From Drosophila persimilis (taxonomy: Eukaryota > Arthropoda > Insecta > Diptera > Drosophilidae): a DNA stretch of 64,000 nt. Positions 22,676 to 33,575 of this stretch are shown here, in pieces. The notes below the pieces were generated by a model that was given only the letters and a program-made list of their open reading frames with translations, searched no databases and was not told where the DNA came from. The DNA lies in the NCBI RefSeq assembly GCF_003286085.1, contig NW_020825327.1, forward strand, positions 1,968,690-2,032,689, in the 5' to 3' direction. Every line of letters starts with the position of its first letter. Positions within the stretch are counted from its first letter, which is position 1. The translations under genes were made by a program, and so were the position numbers.

Positions 22676-22914
22676 TTTGGTGACCCCGACGTGATTGTGC
22701 AATAAATAATCCATCAGTGCAATCACAAACTAATATAGCATTCAAAGATCTAAACTAATTGCCATCTCAACCAGTGTCATCGACCACATAAGTTATCCAT
22801 ACATATATACACCGGCCTCCCCTGCATATTCGGTAGTGCACGTAGATAGCTGTTGGCTTCCGCTTCTCTTTTCGGTCATCTTCCCGCAAGAAACGTTTCT
22901 TACACCGGTCGCCT
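22676..22914 (+). other. Primer-binding site and leader of the second BEL element
   Basis: tggtgaccccgacgtga at 22678 matches the start expected for a tRNA-primed BEL element, and the roo-like element has almost the same string at 49229. The remaining leader is non-coding. Confidence 0.65.
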
Positions 22915-23042
22915 TTGTATATACAGTTCGTACATAGCTGTTCGCTTGCTGGGCTCGGTTCTTGTCGTCTATTGCTCGTGTTACTCTTTGCGATCATCTT
23001 CCCGCTAGAGACGTTGGTCTTTCTGCTAACGCTGCCGCTACC

Positions 23043-23650
23043 ATGGAAATCATTAGATTTGTTGGAAAACAGATTCAATAATCGGCGATTGGTCTTTCAG
23101 GCACACATCAATGAGATCTTGGCGCTCCAGGCTGTGGAACCTGGGTCAGTGGTCATGCTTCGGGAGCTTTCAGACAAGTTCAATTCACATATGCGCGCGC
23201 TCCAGGGTTTGAGCACCACTGAGCAGATCGCAGGATGCATCGTCGTGCAAGAGCTTCTCCGAAAACTGGATCCAGCGAGCCAAGAGAAGTGGGAGGAACG
23301 ATTCAACGACCCCCCATTCGCCAACTTAATTCCGTCGTGGGAATCTATGGCCTCGTTCTTGGAGCAGCGATGCAGATCATTGGAGACGATGGACTTTTCT
23401 ATGGCAAGCTATGCGTTGAGCAATCATGTGGGCAGAAGTAGAAAGCATAATAATTCTAGGTCCACATTGGTTACAACGAATCAAACCGTAGCACCCTGCG
23501 CGCTGTGCAACGATGGTGCTCACGAGGTCCAGCACTGTCAGAAGGTTAAAGCGCTGTCCCCCACAAATCGCCATAAAGAAGCCAAGCGGCTTTCCCTGTG
23601 TATAAATTATCTCAGACAAGGCATCGATTACTTCAGTGCACCTCGAGCAA
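23043..23650 (+). pseudogene. BEL gag-like region (second element)
   Basis: The frame gives NRRLVFQAHINEILAL, LREL, LLRKLDPASQEKWEERF and LIPSWESMASFLEQRCRSLE, a pattern typical of BEL Gag (DUF1759 type). A zinc-knuckle-like CALCNDGAHEVQHC follows near 23500. The ATG at 23043 is in a different frame from the conserved part, so the true start is lost or shifted. The second knuckle (CRTCGGRHHTLLHF, about 23655) is in another frame, which places a frameshift near 23600. Confidence 0.7.
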
Positions 23651-24356
23651 CTGTCGCACCTGCGGGGGTAGACACCATACCCTCCTTCATTTTGGTAGCC
23701 CTGAAGATACCGCAGTCCAAAGGAAATCAGCGCCGTATACTCCATCTCAGTCTACGCTGTCTGAGTCTACGCCGTCTGAGCATACCACTGAGCCCTCTAC
23801 TTCAGCGGCTACCTCGTCTGCCCTTATTGCCCAAGATCTCAGGAATGGTGTTGTTCTACTTGCCACGGCCACGGTCTTAGTCAAAAATCGTTCCGGAGTT
23901 TTAGTTCCCTGCCGAGCGTTGCTGGATTCCGGCTCCCAGTTGCATCTAATAACTTCTCATTTCGCGAATCAGCTTCAGCTTCGAAAAATGAAATCATCGA
24001 CTGCAGTCTCGGGAATAGGCGACTCTAGCTTCGTCACGGATGGATTTTCGGTCAACGTTAGCCTGCACTCTCGCTCATCGGATTACTCAACTCTCATCAC
24101 TGCCATTGTAGCCTCTAGCATAACCGATCGACAGCCAAGCTTTGGAATTGACACTCAAAACTGGAACATTCCATCTAACATACCACTAGCTAATTCGGAG
24201 TTTTATAAGCCGCAGCGCGTCGATCTGCTAATTGGCGCAAGTCTGTTTTTCGAGCTCCTGTGTGTTGGTCAGGTCAAGCTACTGCCAGGATTGCCTTCAA
24301 TTCAGAAAACGCGCTTGGGATGGGTCGTGTCTGGAAGTTGTTCGGTTCCTCGTTGA
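23598..24356 (+). pseudogene. BEL aspartic protease region (second element)
   Basis: After the last knuckle and a Ser/Thr-rich spacer, ALLDSGSQLHLI (about 23915-23950) carries the catalytic Asp of the retropepsin. It is followed by the DUF1758-type stretch to IDLLIGASLFFELL-like and PGLPSIQKTRLGWVVSG. The frame stops at 24356, where the downstream pol sequence continues in a different frame. Confidence 0.75.
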
Positions 24357-24359
24357 TGG

Positions 24360-26650
24360 TCTCTCGCGCTCGGGCCGTAGCTGCTGAGGATAATAGTCCA
24401 GAGGATCGGCTTGAGGTGCTTCTTCGGAGGTTTTGGGAGGTAGAAAATTGCATCGAACCAATAGTAAAGTCTACCAAAGAAGAGCTAGATTGTGAAGCAC
24501 ACTTTGTGCAGCATTTCCGTCGACTACATAAAGGCGATTATTGTGTTCGGCTGCCAGCAAAATAAAATTTGGATCTCCTTGGAGAATCTTACAATCAAGC
24601 GCTTCGTAGATTCCTGACCCTTGAGAGAAAGTTAGATCGTCGCCCTGATGTTAAATCTTAGTATGCAGCATTTATAAAGGAGTACCTTGATTTAGGCCAT
24701 ATGTCTCAGGTTCCTACCCAGTCAATCAGCAACTGCCGATATTTTTTGCCTCACCATTGCGTCATGAAGGAAGATAGTTCTACGACCAAGCTTCGCGTAG
24801 TTTTTGATGGATCCGCTTCAACCTCATCTGGATATTCCCTGAACGACGTTTTAATGGCTGGTCCCGTAATCCAACCCAAACTGTTTCATATTTTTGCTCG
24901 ATTTCGGTCATACGCCGTTGCGATTACGGGAGATATCTGTAAGATGTATCGTTGTGTAAGAGTCTCGACCGAGGATAGCAACTTGCAGTGTATTCTGTGG
25001 AGAAACTCCAGGGAAGAAGACTTGCGTGTGTTTCAATTGGACACCGTTACTTATGGGACGAAGCCTGCCTCCTATTTATCTGTGCGAGCGATGCATCAGT
25101 TGGCAATGGACGAGCAGATGGCGTTTCCAGTTGGAGCTGAAATCCTTCGCCGTGACTTCTACGTGGATGACTTGATATCTGGAGCCAGCTCTCAGGAGGA
25201 GGCTATCCGAATTCGTGAGCAAACTACTGGAATTTTGTCTAGAGGTCAGTTAAGATTGAGGAAATGGTGTTCGAACGTCCCTGCTGTGCTGGATGGAGTT
25301 CCGGAAGAGGACAAGGAAACATTTTTGAGGTTCGACGATGGCAGCCATGTGACTAAAACTTTAGGACTTGCGTGGGATCCGGTTTCTGATCTACTATTAT
25401 TTTCGTTCTCGGCCCTTCAATCTTCTTTGAATTCCTGCAGGCGCTCTGTTTTGTCATCCATAGCGCGATTCTACGATCCTCTCGGACTAGCTGGTCCCGT
25501 AATTACTAAATCCAAAATCTTTCTCCAGCGTTTGTGCCAAGAGAAGTTGTCCTGGGATGAAAGCCTTCCAGTCGCACTGAACACCGAGTGGCAGGAAATA
25601 TGCACCAGTTTTGGTCAGATTCGTCGACTTGAATTTCCTCGGCGGGTACTCGTTCCAGACTCTACGCTGGAAATTCATGGATTTTGCGATGCCAGCATCG
25701 AGGCTTATGGTGCATGCATTTATGTGGTGTCCAAGGGTCAGCATTCCAGCAGTCACTTACTTTGTGCCAAATCTCGTGTGGCTCCTTTGAAAACATTTAC
25801 AGTACCAAAGTTGGAGCTTTGTGGAGCGGAGTTGCTGGCTAGGCTCATATCTGAGATAGCTGGAATGAATGTCTTCAAGGGAAGGTGTTACTGTTGGTGT
25901 GCGCTCTCTTGGATTCGGGACGAGCCGTCAAGATTTAATATTTTTGTTGCAAATAGAGTGTCAACGATTCAGGAAATGACCGAAAAAATGGAATGGCGCT
26001 ATGTTCCCACAGCTTTAAACCCAGCCGACATTCTGTCTCGAGGGGCTCATCCGACTGAGCTGAATGAGTCACCTCTTTGGGCTCATGGTCCTCCATTTCT
26101 TTGCGGCTCCTCAGATGACTGGCCACCCACTGTGCTACCTGATAAGCCAGCCCTTGAACTGCGTCGGAAGGCTCTTCTGGTTAAATCGCCCTACATGGAC
26201 ATTGTTGCTGATTCCAAGTATGCGAATTCATTTGCTTCTTTGCAACGCGTTTTCAGATACATTCACAAGTTTTGCAACCGAATTCGGCACCCCGGACTCA
26301 CTGTCTCAGACATTGAACATGGAACCCAGGTATTGCTACGACTAGTCCAGCGTACTCAGCTATGGGAGGACATGAAGTCACTGCGGGCAAGGGGAGCAGT
26401 CTCCTCATCGAGCTCAATCGCATCGTTATCGCCATTCATGGATCAGTTTGGACTTCTCAGGGTAGATGGTCGACTGAAAAACTCTTCGTTGGATTTTGAT
26501 GGCCGTCATCCAATCATCTTGCCCAGCAGCCTTCCACTGACTCTTGCAATAATCTCCCATTTTCATGTGCGGAATCTGCACGCTGGTCCTCGAGCTTTGC
26601 TTGGACTAATTCAATCCCAATATTGGCCTATTGGGGGGAGGAAGGGCAGT
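24360..26650 (+). pseudogene. BEL RT, RNase H and integrase N-terminus (second element)
   Basis: The frame 24260-24565 then 24701-26680 is continuous except for a TAA at 24563 and a TAG at 24659. Motifs: RYFLPHHCVMKEDSSTTKLR (about 24739), SLNDVLMAGPVIQP, AITGDICKMYRCV (first catalytic Asp replaced in context: GDICKMY for ADIEKMY keeps the Asp), DFYVDDLISGA (catalytic, about 25157), FCDASIEAYGACIY and FTVPKLELCGAELLARL (RNase H), ALNPADILSRG, then LSPFMDQFGLLRVDGRL and HVRNLHAGPRALL (integrase zinc module). About 640 codons after 24701 are open, unusual for such a decayed element. Confidence 0.82.
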
Positions 26651-26985
26651 CAAGGCAGCAATCAATTTTGTCGGCGCTAAGAATGAGCTGATGGAATTAA
26701 AGCGCCTGGTCCTCAGCGATGACCATCAGAAGGCGCTGCTGGATTTTTGCTTGGTAGAGGCTATAGACTGGCACTTCATTCCTCCGCGCTCCCCTCATTT
26801 TGGTGGTCTATGGGAGGCTGCAGTGAAGACGGCCAAGTACCACTTCTACCGTGCGATAGGCAACTCGGTTCTTGGATTTGACGAGCTGCGCTGTTGTGCC
26901 ACATCACGGCAGTGATTAATTTAAGACCTTTAGTTTCAATTTCAGAGAGCCCTGCCGATCTAGATGTTCTAACTCCAGCGCATTT
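26640..26985 (+). pseudogene. BEL integrase core remnant (second element)
   Basis: After an internal deletion near 26640 that removed the zinc cysteines and the first core Asp, the core end survives: INFVGAKNELMELKR (about 26664, last part of the second Asp motif), then FIPPRSPHFGGLWEAAVKTAK (21 residues, about 26776-26838; catalytic Glu in GLWEAA). A frameshift at about 26905 is followed by ITAVINLRPLVSISESPADL and LTPAHFF. The sequence then changes abruptly to LOA on the opposite strand. Confidence 0.75.
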
Positions 26986-27430
26986 CTTTCATCCGTGCTG
27001 TAATGAGACATAAGATGAGCATGGATTCCCTTCCGTACGAGTACGGTGGTTCTGTTCCTGCTTACCGATGTTGAGTAAAGAAGGTTGTAATTTGAGGACT
27101 TTAGTCCGGCCACAGAGGTGCCTGACGCAATCCACGGCTTCTGGACTAAAGCAATGTCAGCGTGCCCTTGCTCCGTGGCAATGTGGAACTTCGCAGACGC
27201 TACCTTGCTTTTATGAAGATTGAGTTGCATCACCCTTAGTGTCATTGTGGCTAACTCAACATCGCACGACGGGTTGACTATGATTGTCAGGTCCTCCTCC
27301 TCGTCCGAGTCGTCCAGCGCAAGACCCTGGGCGGCCTCCACTATGGTCTCCAGACCTAGGTCCTTCTCGACCTTGCCTGCCTGGAGGGTGTGCACATTTC
27401 TTAGTAGTTTCTTAGTAAATTTAGTGCTAA
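26986..27430 (-). mobile_element. LOA-clade LINE fragment: ORF1 end and start of endonuclease
   Basis: The reverse strand reads an acidic ORF1-like tail (LDDSDEEEDL), then LRVMQLNLHKSKVASAKF and ADIALVQKPWIASG. These correspond to LRLLQINLHHCKAASAAL and ADVALIQEPWIVGD of the LOA element at 33500 and mark the N-terminus of an AP-type endonuclease. The Glu of the EPW motif is Lys here, which would disable catalysis. It may be the missing 5' part of the LOA family in the triplication; this is not shown. Confidence 0.72.
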
Positions 27431-27459
27431 TTTTCCTCGAATGTTAGTCTAACAGCTAT
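27405..27459 (+). repeat. Inverted repeat, left arm
   Basis: The 26 bases 27434-27459 are the reverse complement of 28880-28905 with one mismatch, and weaker similarity extends leftward to about 27405. It is not a known LINE or LTR terminus to me. Confidence 0.7.
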
Positions 27460-27469
27460 CTAACACAAA

Positions 27470-27790
27470 GAACAAAAATCTGTTGCATCCACAATATTGC
27501 AGGTACTAGAAAACTAGAAACGCACAATCATAGAGTATAACCATATCTATCAGATTGCTGAATCTGGATCAGATTAGACAATTTTTACAGCCGAAAGGAA
27601 CAAATCAAACTGCAGTGGCTATACAGCGCCCGACGTCACGCTCAGACTGATTTTCTGTCTCTCTCGCACGCACTCTTTGTCGTGTCGTTTAATATTAGCG
27701 GCGTCTGCCGGAGGAGAGCCATACTACTAAGTATCGGGTATAAATGTAGAGTTGCGGTGTCCGCAGCAACTCACAACGTTCCCCCTCGTT
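27470..27790. repeat. Dispersed non-coding repeat, copy 2
   Basis: Shares an ordered series of phrases with 5390-5920: gcatccacaat, the dyad around gatatct/ctgaatctgga, tctgtctctctcgc, gtctgccgg...gagagc and agtatcgggtataaatgtagagttgcggt. Same orientation as copy 1 but shorter. Divergence between the copies is visible throughout, so they are independent old insertions. Confidence 0.65.
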
Positions 27791-28114
27791 TACTTCAGGG
27801 CACATGTGTCGTAACTCTGACATTCCAGCAGACATTGGATGCATATCCTTCCAATATGGGTCCAAGTCATAGTATACGATCATGGTCCACTCAGAAGTTG
27901 CTATTCGTGATGTTCCAAGCTTCTCATAAAATATTGCAGGCTTGTTTGCGAATTGTGTCACATTTATTGACTGTGACAATGCTAATGGAAGTATGAGCAA
28001 CAGCACTAATAATGTTGATGTTAATTTAGGTAAAAATATTCTTGTTCGCTGTTTGGGTGGCTCATTATTTTCCGTGCTGTCATTGATCACGTTGTTGGAA
28101 CGTTTGATTGCCAC
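27779..28114 (-). pseudogene. env: Envelope N-terminus of the antisense BEL fragment
   Basis: About 110 residues remain: a signal-like hydrophobic run (STLLVLLLILPLALSQ) followed by SINVTQFANKPAIFYE, which parallels SINITQFGSKPGIYFE of the env at 2104. The copy stops where the dispersed repeat begins, well before any cleavage site or membrane anchor, so only the amino-terminal ectodomain is left. Confidence 0.75.
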
Positions 28115-28850
28115 ATCTGCGGGCGCTTGTATACGCCAGATGCTGTTTTAACATCAACTACTCTTACGTGGTTGTCCTGTCCAGGATATGTCTTAATGAT
28201 GCGACTCATTGGCCACTTCATTACTGGAAGGTTGTCTTCCTTCACCAAAACTAATAATCCTTCAGGTACGTTTGGTGAAGCGGTCTTCCACTGATGCCGA
28301 GCTTGCAATTCTTGGAGGTATTCCGTAGACCATTGTTTCCAGAATGAATGCTTTAATGCGATACCAATTCCCAGCGCTTTACCAATGTTTTTCCTTGTTG
28401 ATCAACACTGACGTCAGGTGGCGTTGTCAATGGTTCACCAATCAAGAAGTGTCCTGGGCTGAGCGCTGTTGTATCAGTGGGGTCATTTGACATTGGAGGG
28501 ATGGGTCAAGAATTGAGAATCGCTTCAATTTCGATTATCACTGTGTTCAATTCTTCAAATGTCAAAGAAGCTGTGTTGGTGGTTGTTATCAGCAGCTTTT
28601 TTGCAGCTTTTTTGCTGATTTTACTGCTGCTTTGCAGAGGCCGCCAAACGATTGAGCCCTGGGAGGAATGAATTTAAATTCCACTTGTTTTTCACTGCCT
28701 TTGTGGAAAAGCAGCAGAACACGGTGATGTATGCCTTATCTGGTCTTTTGCCTCGGATCTTATCTTTTGTGGACGTTGACATGCAATGAGTGCATCTTTC
28801 AAGAGACGGTGCAATTACTGCACCGTCAAGTGTCCCGTGTGACACCAGCA
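27785..28850 (-). mobile_element. Roo-like BEL fragment: integrase and env start, antisense
   Basis: On the reverse strand the order is integrase core (GKRPDKAYITVFCCFSTKAV, about 28770), a large deletion, IPPRAQSFGGL-like core end (about 28655), SPGHFLIGEPLT (about 28440), C-terminal domain (GLLVLVKEDNLPVMKWPMSR, about 28255-28200) and env start (about 28114). The order matches the element at 1-4792 and the sequences are clearly related but diverged, so this is a second, older member of the same lineage. Confidence 0.8.
28120..28850 (-). pseudogene. Integrase remnants of the antisense BEL fragment
   Basis: Pieces in several frames cover the core Asp region, the core Glu region (GLC in place of GLWEAA) and the C-terminal SH3-like domain. 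Compared with 662-2143 most of the sequence between the core Asp and the final Glu is missing. Multiple stops; no function expected. Confidence 0.72.
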
Positions 28851-28879
28851 GAAGGCTGTTACGCGAGCATGCAGGAAAT

Positions 28880-28935
28880 ATAGCTGTTAGACTAATATTC
28901 GAGGAAGATAAGCACGAAAGTTTCTAAGAGAACTA
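28880..28935 (-). repeat. Inverted repeat, right arm
   Basis: Reverse complement of 27405-27459; the best 26 bases (28880-28905) differ at one position. It sits between the antisense BEL fragment and the 3' end of the CR1 on the - strand. Confidence 0.7.
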
Positions 28936-28982
28936 GACATGCATTCAAAATAAGCATAAAAATAAAAATACCACTTCAATTA

Positions 28983-29810
28983 CTAATTACTAGAAAGATG
29001 TGTAAGGATTAGTAATTTAATAAGAGGAAGAGAATTAGTGGTGGATATAATATGGTAGAGGGAACTATAATCCGAGCATAAGACCATAAACGGTTCATGC
29101 AAGGAATAATTCGATCTACAAAGTGGAAGGAACAACGGTATAAAATTTCTAGTCAGTCTAATAGGAATCGTGAAGTTTATGTCTATGTCACCCCTGATCA
29201 AGTTGTGCATAAATATCACAACAAGAATTTTTCTACGGTTAACTAAGGATGGGAGGTTTACTAATAGTAGTCTACTAGAGTAAGATGGGAGTCTCACACC
29301 TTCATCCCAGTTAAGGCCCCGCAGAGCAAAGAGTAAAAAACTTTTCTGTACTGATTCTATACGGTCCTGGTGTAGTTTGTACTGAGGGCACCATACACAG
29401 GAGCCGTATTCTAAGATCGGACGAACAAGCGAGGTATAGAGAGTCTTTGTTATATGGGGGTCGTCAAATTCCTTTATTTACCATGGTAGAAATGTGTTCG
29501 GAAAACTTTAACTTGGGGTCTAACATAACACCCCAATCAACCACCAGGGTAATTCTCTCAAGAGAACTCTCTCAACACCATGGCTGAAAGTTATTGAGAT
29601 CGGATTGCAAGCGAGAATGAAATCAAATGTCCTTATACTGGACACAGAGTTTAACATCATCCGCTTACATAAGTACTCGAGAGTATGTTAATACTGAAGG
29701 CAAGTCATTAATGAAGAGTGTGAAGAGTAAGGGGCCTAGATGGCTGCCCTGTGGTACTCCCGAAGAAACCTTTACTGGTAAAGAGAGGGAGTTTTTGAAG
29801 AGTCCTCTTT
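28983..29810 (-). pseudogene. CR1 ORF2, RT palm end and C-terminus (antisense copy)
   Basis: On the reverse strand: SSGVPQGSHLGPLL-equivalent (about 29760), YADD position near 29670 where the tyrosine codon is TAA as in unit 1, thumb remnants with insertions near 29450, and the final block RLPSYSSRLLLVNLPSL (29297 downward). Sharing the TAA with unit 1 (10108) suggests that stop was already in an ancestor, and units 2 and 3 descend from a different lineage or reverted by exchange. Confidence 0.72.
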
Positions 29811-29824
29811 GAGACCTGGAACAA
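29811..29824 (+). repeat. 14-bp target-site duplication of the LOA insertion, left
   Basis: gagacctggaacaa directly precedes the ggttaggtt tail and occurs again at 37597-37610, directly beyond the 5' end of the LOA element. Confidence 0.9.
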
Positions 29825-29852
29825 GGTTAGGTTAGGTTAGGTTAGGTTGAGG
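29825..29852 (-). repeat. (CCTAA)n tail of the LOA element
   Basis: On the + strand this reads ggttaggttaggttagg, four to five units of TTAGG; on the element's own strand it is (CCTAA)n at the 3' terminus. Degenerate versions end the LOA copies at 10733, 15193 and 19653. Confidence 0.85.
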
Positions 29853-29952
29853 CGGCTGCCGTGCTCGCTCGGAACCCGTCACACTTAGGCCGGTTTCGGC
29901 CCGTTGTGATAACGCATAGGATCATTTCCTTCCTGCGTTGTGAGACTTCCTG

Positions 29953-32670
29953 TCAGCAATTATCCCATCCAGATGCTCTCACAAAGTTCGCTATCCTCCT
30001 GGGACATAGTTTGGACATCTCTGAGATGTCGTGTAGAAAGGCTGAGCCCAGGTGCTGTAGCCTTCTTCTGCTGAGAGCTGGGCAGGAGCAGAACAGATGT
30101 TCCACTGTCTCCTCCTCTTCCTCGTCTCTACAGCTGCGACAAAAATCGTTATGTGGGGCCCCCAGCCTGTTAGCGTGGGTGCCTACTAGCCAGTGTCCCG
30201 TGAGGGAACGTGTGACCACGCTGCACCCTTTCCTGCTTAGCTTGAGGAGCTCGGAGGTGCGCTTCATGTCCATGGTCGGCCATGTTTGCCGAGTTGTGCG
30301 ACATCGTGGCACTGTTTGCCACATATCGTTTTTTAGTAGCTTGTATTGCTCCCTTATAATGAGCTTACAGGTGGCCATTGGCATACAGATATCCTCCTTG
30401 TCTTGGAGAAGGGGGATTGTAGTGCCAGATGTGGCCAGCTCGTCCGCTATACAGTTGCCCTCGATGTCCCGGTGGCCCGGGACCCAAATTAGGCTAATAG
30501 CAAATTGCTGAGCCATCTCGTGCAGAGATTTGCGGCAGTCTGCCACGGTGGCCGAGTTCGAGGAAATCGCGCTTAGCGATTTGATCGCAGCCTGGCTGTC
30601 GCTATAAATGTTTAGCTTGGTTGCCGTGACGGCAGCCGCTTGTAGGCAGTCTAGAGCCTCCCTGATTGCTATGACTTCCGCTTGAAAGACACTGTAATGA
30701 TCTGGGAGTCTGACGGAATGCCTTATGTTTAGCTGTTCAGAGTAGATTCCCCCTCCGACTCTGTCGTCCAGCTTTGATCCATCTGTGAAGATGTTTATGG
30801 CCCCATCTGGGCCTGGGAGTCCCTCGAGCCATTCGTCTCTGTGAGGGATGATTGTGTCGAAAGGAGTGTCTGTGTACTCTCTTGGAACTTGGTAGTCTGT
30901 TTTTGAGCGGACGGTACTGCTATTATTTAATATGGCTGAGTGACCTATGCACTGTGTCACCCATTGATCTGAGTCTCTTAGACGTATTGCTGCTGCTTCT
31001 GCCCGTTCCTTTCCTGCGAGGTCAAGGCTCTGTAGGCATAGGATGGCATTTAGCGCATCATTTGGGGTGGTGCGAAGAGCTCCGCTGATGCATAGGGCGG
31101 CAGTCCGCTGGACTTTGCCCAGTTGCTTGGTGATCGCCCTTTTTGATAGGGCCGGCCACCACACCGTAACTCCGTAGAGTAGTATTGGACTAACTATAGC
31201 TTGATATATCCATTGGACCATGCTTGGGATCATACCCCATCTTAGCCCAATAGCTTTTTTGCATGTATAGAGTGCAGTCATTGCCTTCTTCACTCTGTCT
31301 TTGACATTCAGGTTCCAGCTAAGCTTCTTGTCAATTACCAACCCTAAGTAACTGGCACTGTCACTAAAGGAGAGCCTGCATCCTTGTAGTATTGGAGGGT
31401 TGAGGGGCGAAACCTTGTATTTATTTGTGAATAGTACGAGTTCCGTTTTTGAGGGATTTACTCCCAGACCGCGCGATTCTGTCCAATCCGACAGTTGCGC
31501 TAGCTTTGTGGACATTAGGTCGCACAGTGTTTGGGGGTATTTCCCCGAGAAGATAATCGCAACGTCGTCCGCATAGGCCACGACTTTGCAGCCCCCCCCC
31601 TCTAGGTCACATAGAATCTTGTTGACTGCTATGTTCCACAGAAGAGGAGACAGGACACCACCTTGCGGGGTGCCTCTGTTGACATACCTTGACTGGGCGG
31701 ACGATCCCATCGATGATGTCACCGTCCTGCATGTGAGCAATTGATCAATGAGCATCACCAAGTGACGGTCCACCCCCAGGTCAGTCAGGGCTTCTGTAAT
31801 GGCACCCGGTACAGCGTTGTTGAAAGCTCCCTCAATATCAAGAAAGGCTATTAGTGAGTACTCTTTGTGATGCAGAGATTTCTCTACCGCTGAGATCACT
31901 TCATAAGGAGCCGTTTCCGTGGATTTTCCTTTCCGGTAGGCATGCTGTGCGCCTGACAGCAACTGAGGGTGTATAGTTGTCCTCAGTTGCAGCCCGACGA
32001 GTCTCTCAAAGGTTTTGAGGAGTAAGGACGATAGGCTGATTGGTCTAAAGTCTTTTGCAGCTGAGTTCGAGGCTTTCCCAGCTTTGGGAATGAAGACTAT
32101 CTTTGCCTTAAGCCATGTTCGCGGGATTGTACCCACAGCCAGTATCTTCCTGAAGATACCTTGTAGCCAGTTGATGGCCGTATCCCCGGCCTTCTGAAGT
32201 TGGGCCGGGATTACCTGGTCTGGGCCTGGCGATTTGAACGGGTTGAAGCTGTTTATTGCCCAGCTTATGTTACGTTTTGTGAGGATGTGATCCATCGAGG
32301 TTACCGGTCCCTCTCCTGGAAGATGTGCCGTCTCGATGGTTGTGCACCCTGGAAAATGTGTGTCTAGTAGAATGTGCAGGGACTCCTCACTGGAGTTAGT
32401 CCACGTGCCGTCATTCCTTTTAAGATACCATACCGAGGGGTACGTTTTTGAGAGAATCTTACGAAGCCTTGCGGCCTCTGACGTTTCCTCAATTTCCGAG
32501 CCAAATTTTTGCCAAGAGGCCCTTTTTGCTTTCCTTGTTTCCTTTTTATATAGTGACAGACTGATTTTGTAGTCTGCCCAGTGGCTCTCCTCGTTCGCGC
32601 TTTTGGCCCTGTTGAAGAGGGTCCTGCAGCTTTTACGTAGTATGTCTATTTGTTTTGACCACCAGGGGGG
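29953..32670 (-). pseudogene. LOA ORF2: linker, RT, RNase H, CCHC motif
   Basis: Open for 780 residues from 32295 to 29953, and the same frame reads the linker (KKPPWWSKQ-type motif) from about 32670. RT motifs: SPGPDQVIPAQL, HAYRKGKSTE, FLDIEGAFNNAV (catalytic Asp, about 31850), GTPQGGVLSPLLW (about 31660), AYADDVAII (about 31570) and YLGLVIDKKLSW. RNase H: FTDGSKLDDRVGGGIY (about 30780), SDSQAAIKSL, WVPGHRDIEGNCIADEL (about 30470). Final C-x2-C...H...C motif CRSCRDEEEEETVEHLFCSC (about 30140). This domain order is the LOA/Bilbo type. It is split from the endonuclease by one frameshift near 32680 in a run of G (- strand). Confidence 0.88.
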
Positions 32671-32675
32671 TTTCT

Positions 32676-33575
32676 TTACCCCCTAGGTTTGCTAGAGGGG
32701 CATGCTGCCGCGAAGGCTTTGTTGCATGCCTCTGTGAACCTGTTCACTAGGCGATCTAGGTCGTCTTTTGTGTCAGGGCATGATGGTGCTTTGGAGGGGA
32801 GTAAGTCCTCCAGGGCTGAGCTATATTTTTCCCAGTTGGCTTTCCTGGGATTAGTATAGTCCTTAAGTTTCGGACACTCGAGGGATAGTGTGGTCTCGAT
32901 GTATCTGTGGTCAGAGAAAGAGTGGTCATCAAGGACTTGCCAACTCCTGACTATGTCTAATAGGTTGGAAGACACTAGGGTGATGTCAATAACCTCCTGT
33001 CGATTTTTAATTATAAAAGTGGGGTCGTTGCCCCGATTACAAATAAATAGATTTGAGTTAAGGATGAAGCTGAAAAGTGACTCACCCCTTACATTTGTGT
33101 TCGAGCTCCCCCATTGAGTGTGGTGAGCGTTGGCATCGCAACCTATTAATAGGTCTATGTCCGACCTCTCGCTGTCGCTGGCTAGTTTGCGAACAAGGTC
33201 GTTGGGAGGATCGTTTCCCTCATGGGCCATGTAGGACGACATCAGCCTTAGATGTGTCCCTTTCAGCTCTAGGCTTGCCGCCGTGTTGTCGCTATCGCTA
33301 TAATTATGGAGCAGAAAGATATTAAGGTGCTTTCTGGCGAGAATGCAGGTGCGGGTTTTACCTTCATGTTGAGCTACAATTATCTTGTACTCCTTCGACC
33401 CTAGTCCACAAACCTTGTCTCCCACTATCCAAGGTTCCTGGATCAGGGCTACGTCTGCTCCGCTCTCTTCGAGGCGGAGTATAAGAGCAGCGGATGCTGC
33501 TTTACAGTGGTGGAGATTGATCTGAAGGAGCCTCAGGGACATCCTTAGTGTTCTCCACCACTGTAATGTCGGCAT
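32676..33575 (-). pseudogene. LOA ORF2: endonuclease domain
   Basis: About 299 residues. AP-endonuclease landmarks: LQINLHHCKAA (start), ALIQEPWI (catalytic Glu, about 33445), DLLIGCDANAHHTQWG (about 33150), DITLVSSNLLDIV and the final SDHRYI (about 32905). All catalytic residues I can recognise are present. The frame ends at a TAG at 32676 created by a one-base change in a G run; the following RT frame is intact. The gene would be a normal ORF2 if the run had one more base, so either a very recent mutation or a consensus error. Confidence 0.85.

Larger units (their letters stand above)
22276..26985 (+). mobile_element. Second BEL/Pao element (no env), 3'-truncated
   Basis: The order LTR, primer-binding site, gag, protease, RT, RNase H and integrase is that of BEL/Pao. 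The protein is clearly different from the roo-like element; Max/BEL-type is a guess. The integrase carries an internal deletion and the element ends near 26985 in LTPAHFF, where LOA sequence begins. Several frameshifts and stops show it is old. Confidence 0.85.

Noticed and set aside
22767..23078. 103-codon - strand open frame over the BEL leader
   Set aside because: No motif, overlaps the leader and gag start of the second BEL element; likely chance.
29827..29850. True telomeric TTAGG array
   Set aside because: Only four to five units, directly attached to a LOA 3' end and bounded by a target duplication; Drosophila telomeres do not use TTAGG.
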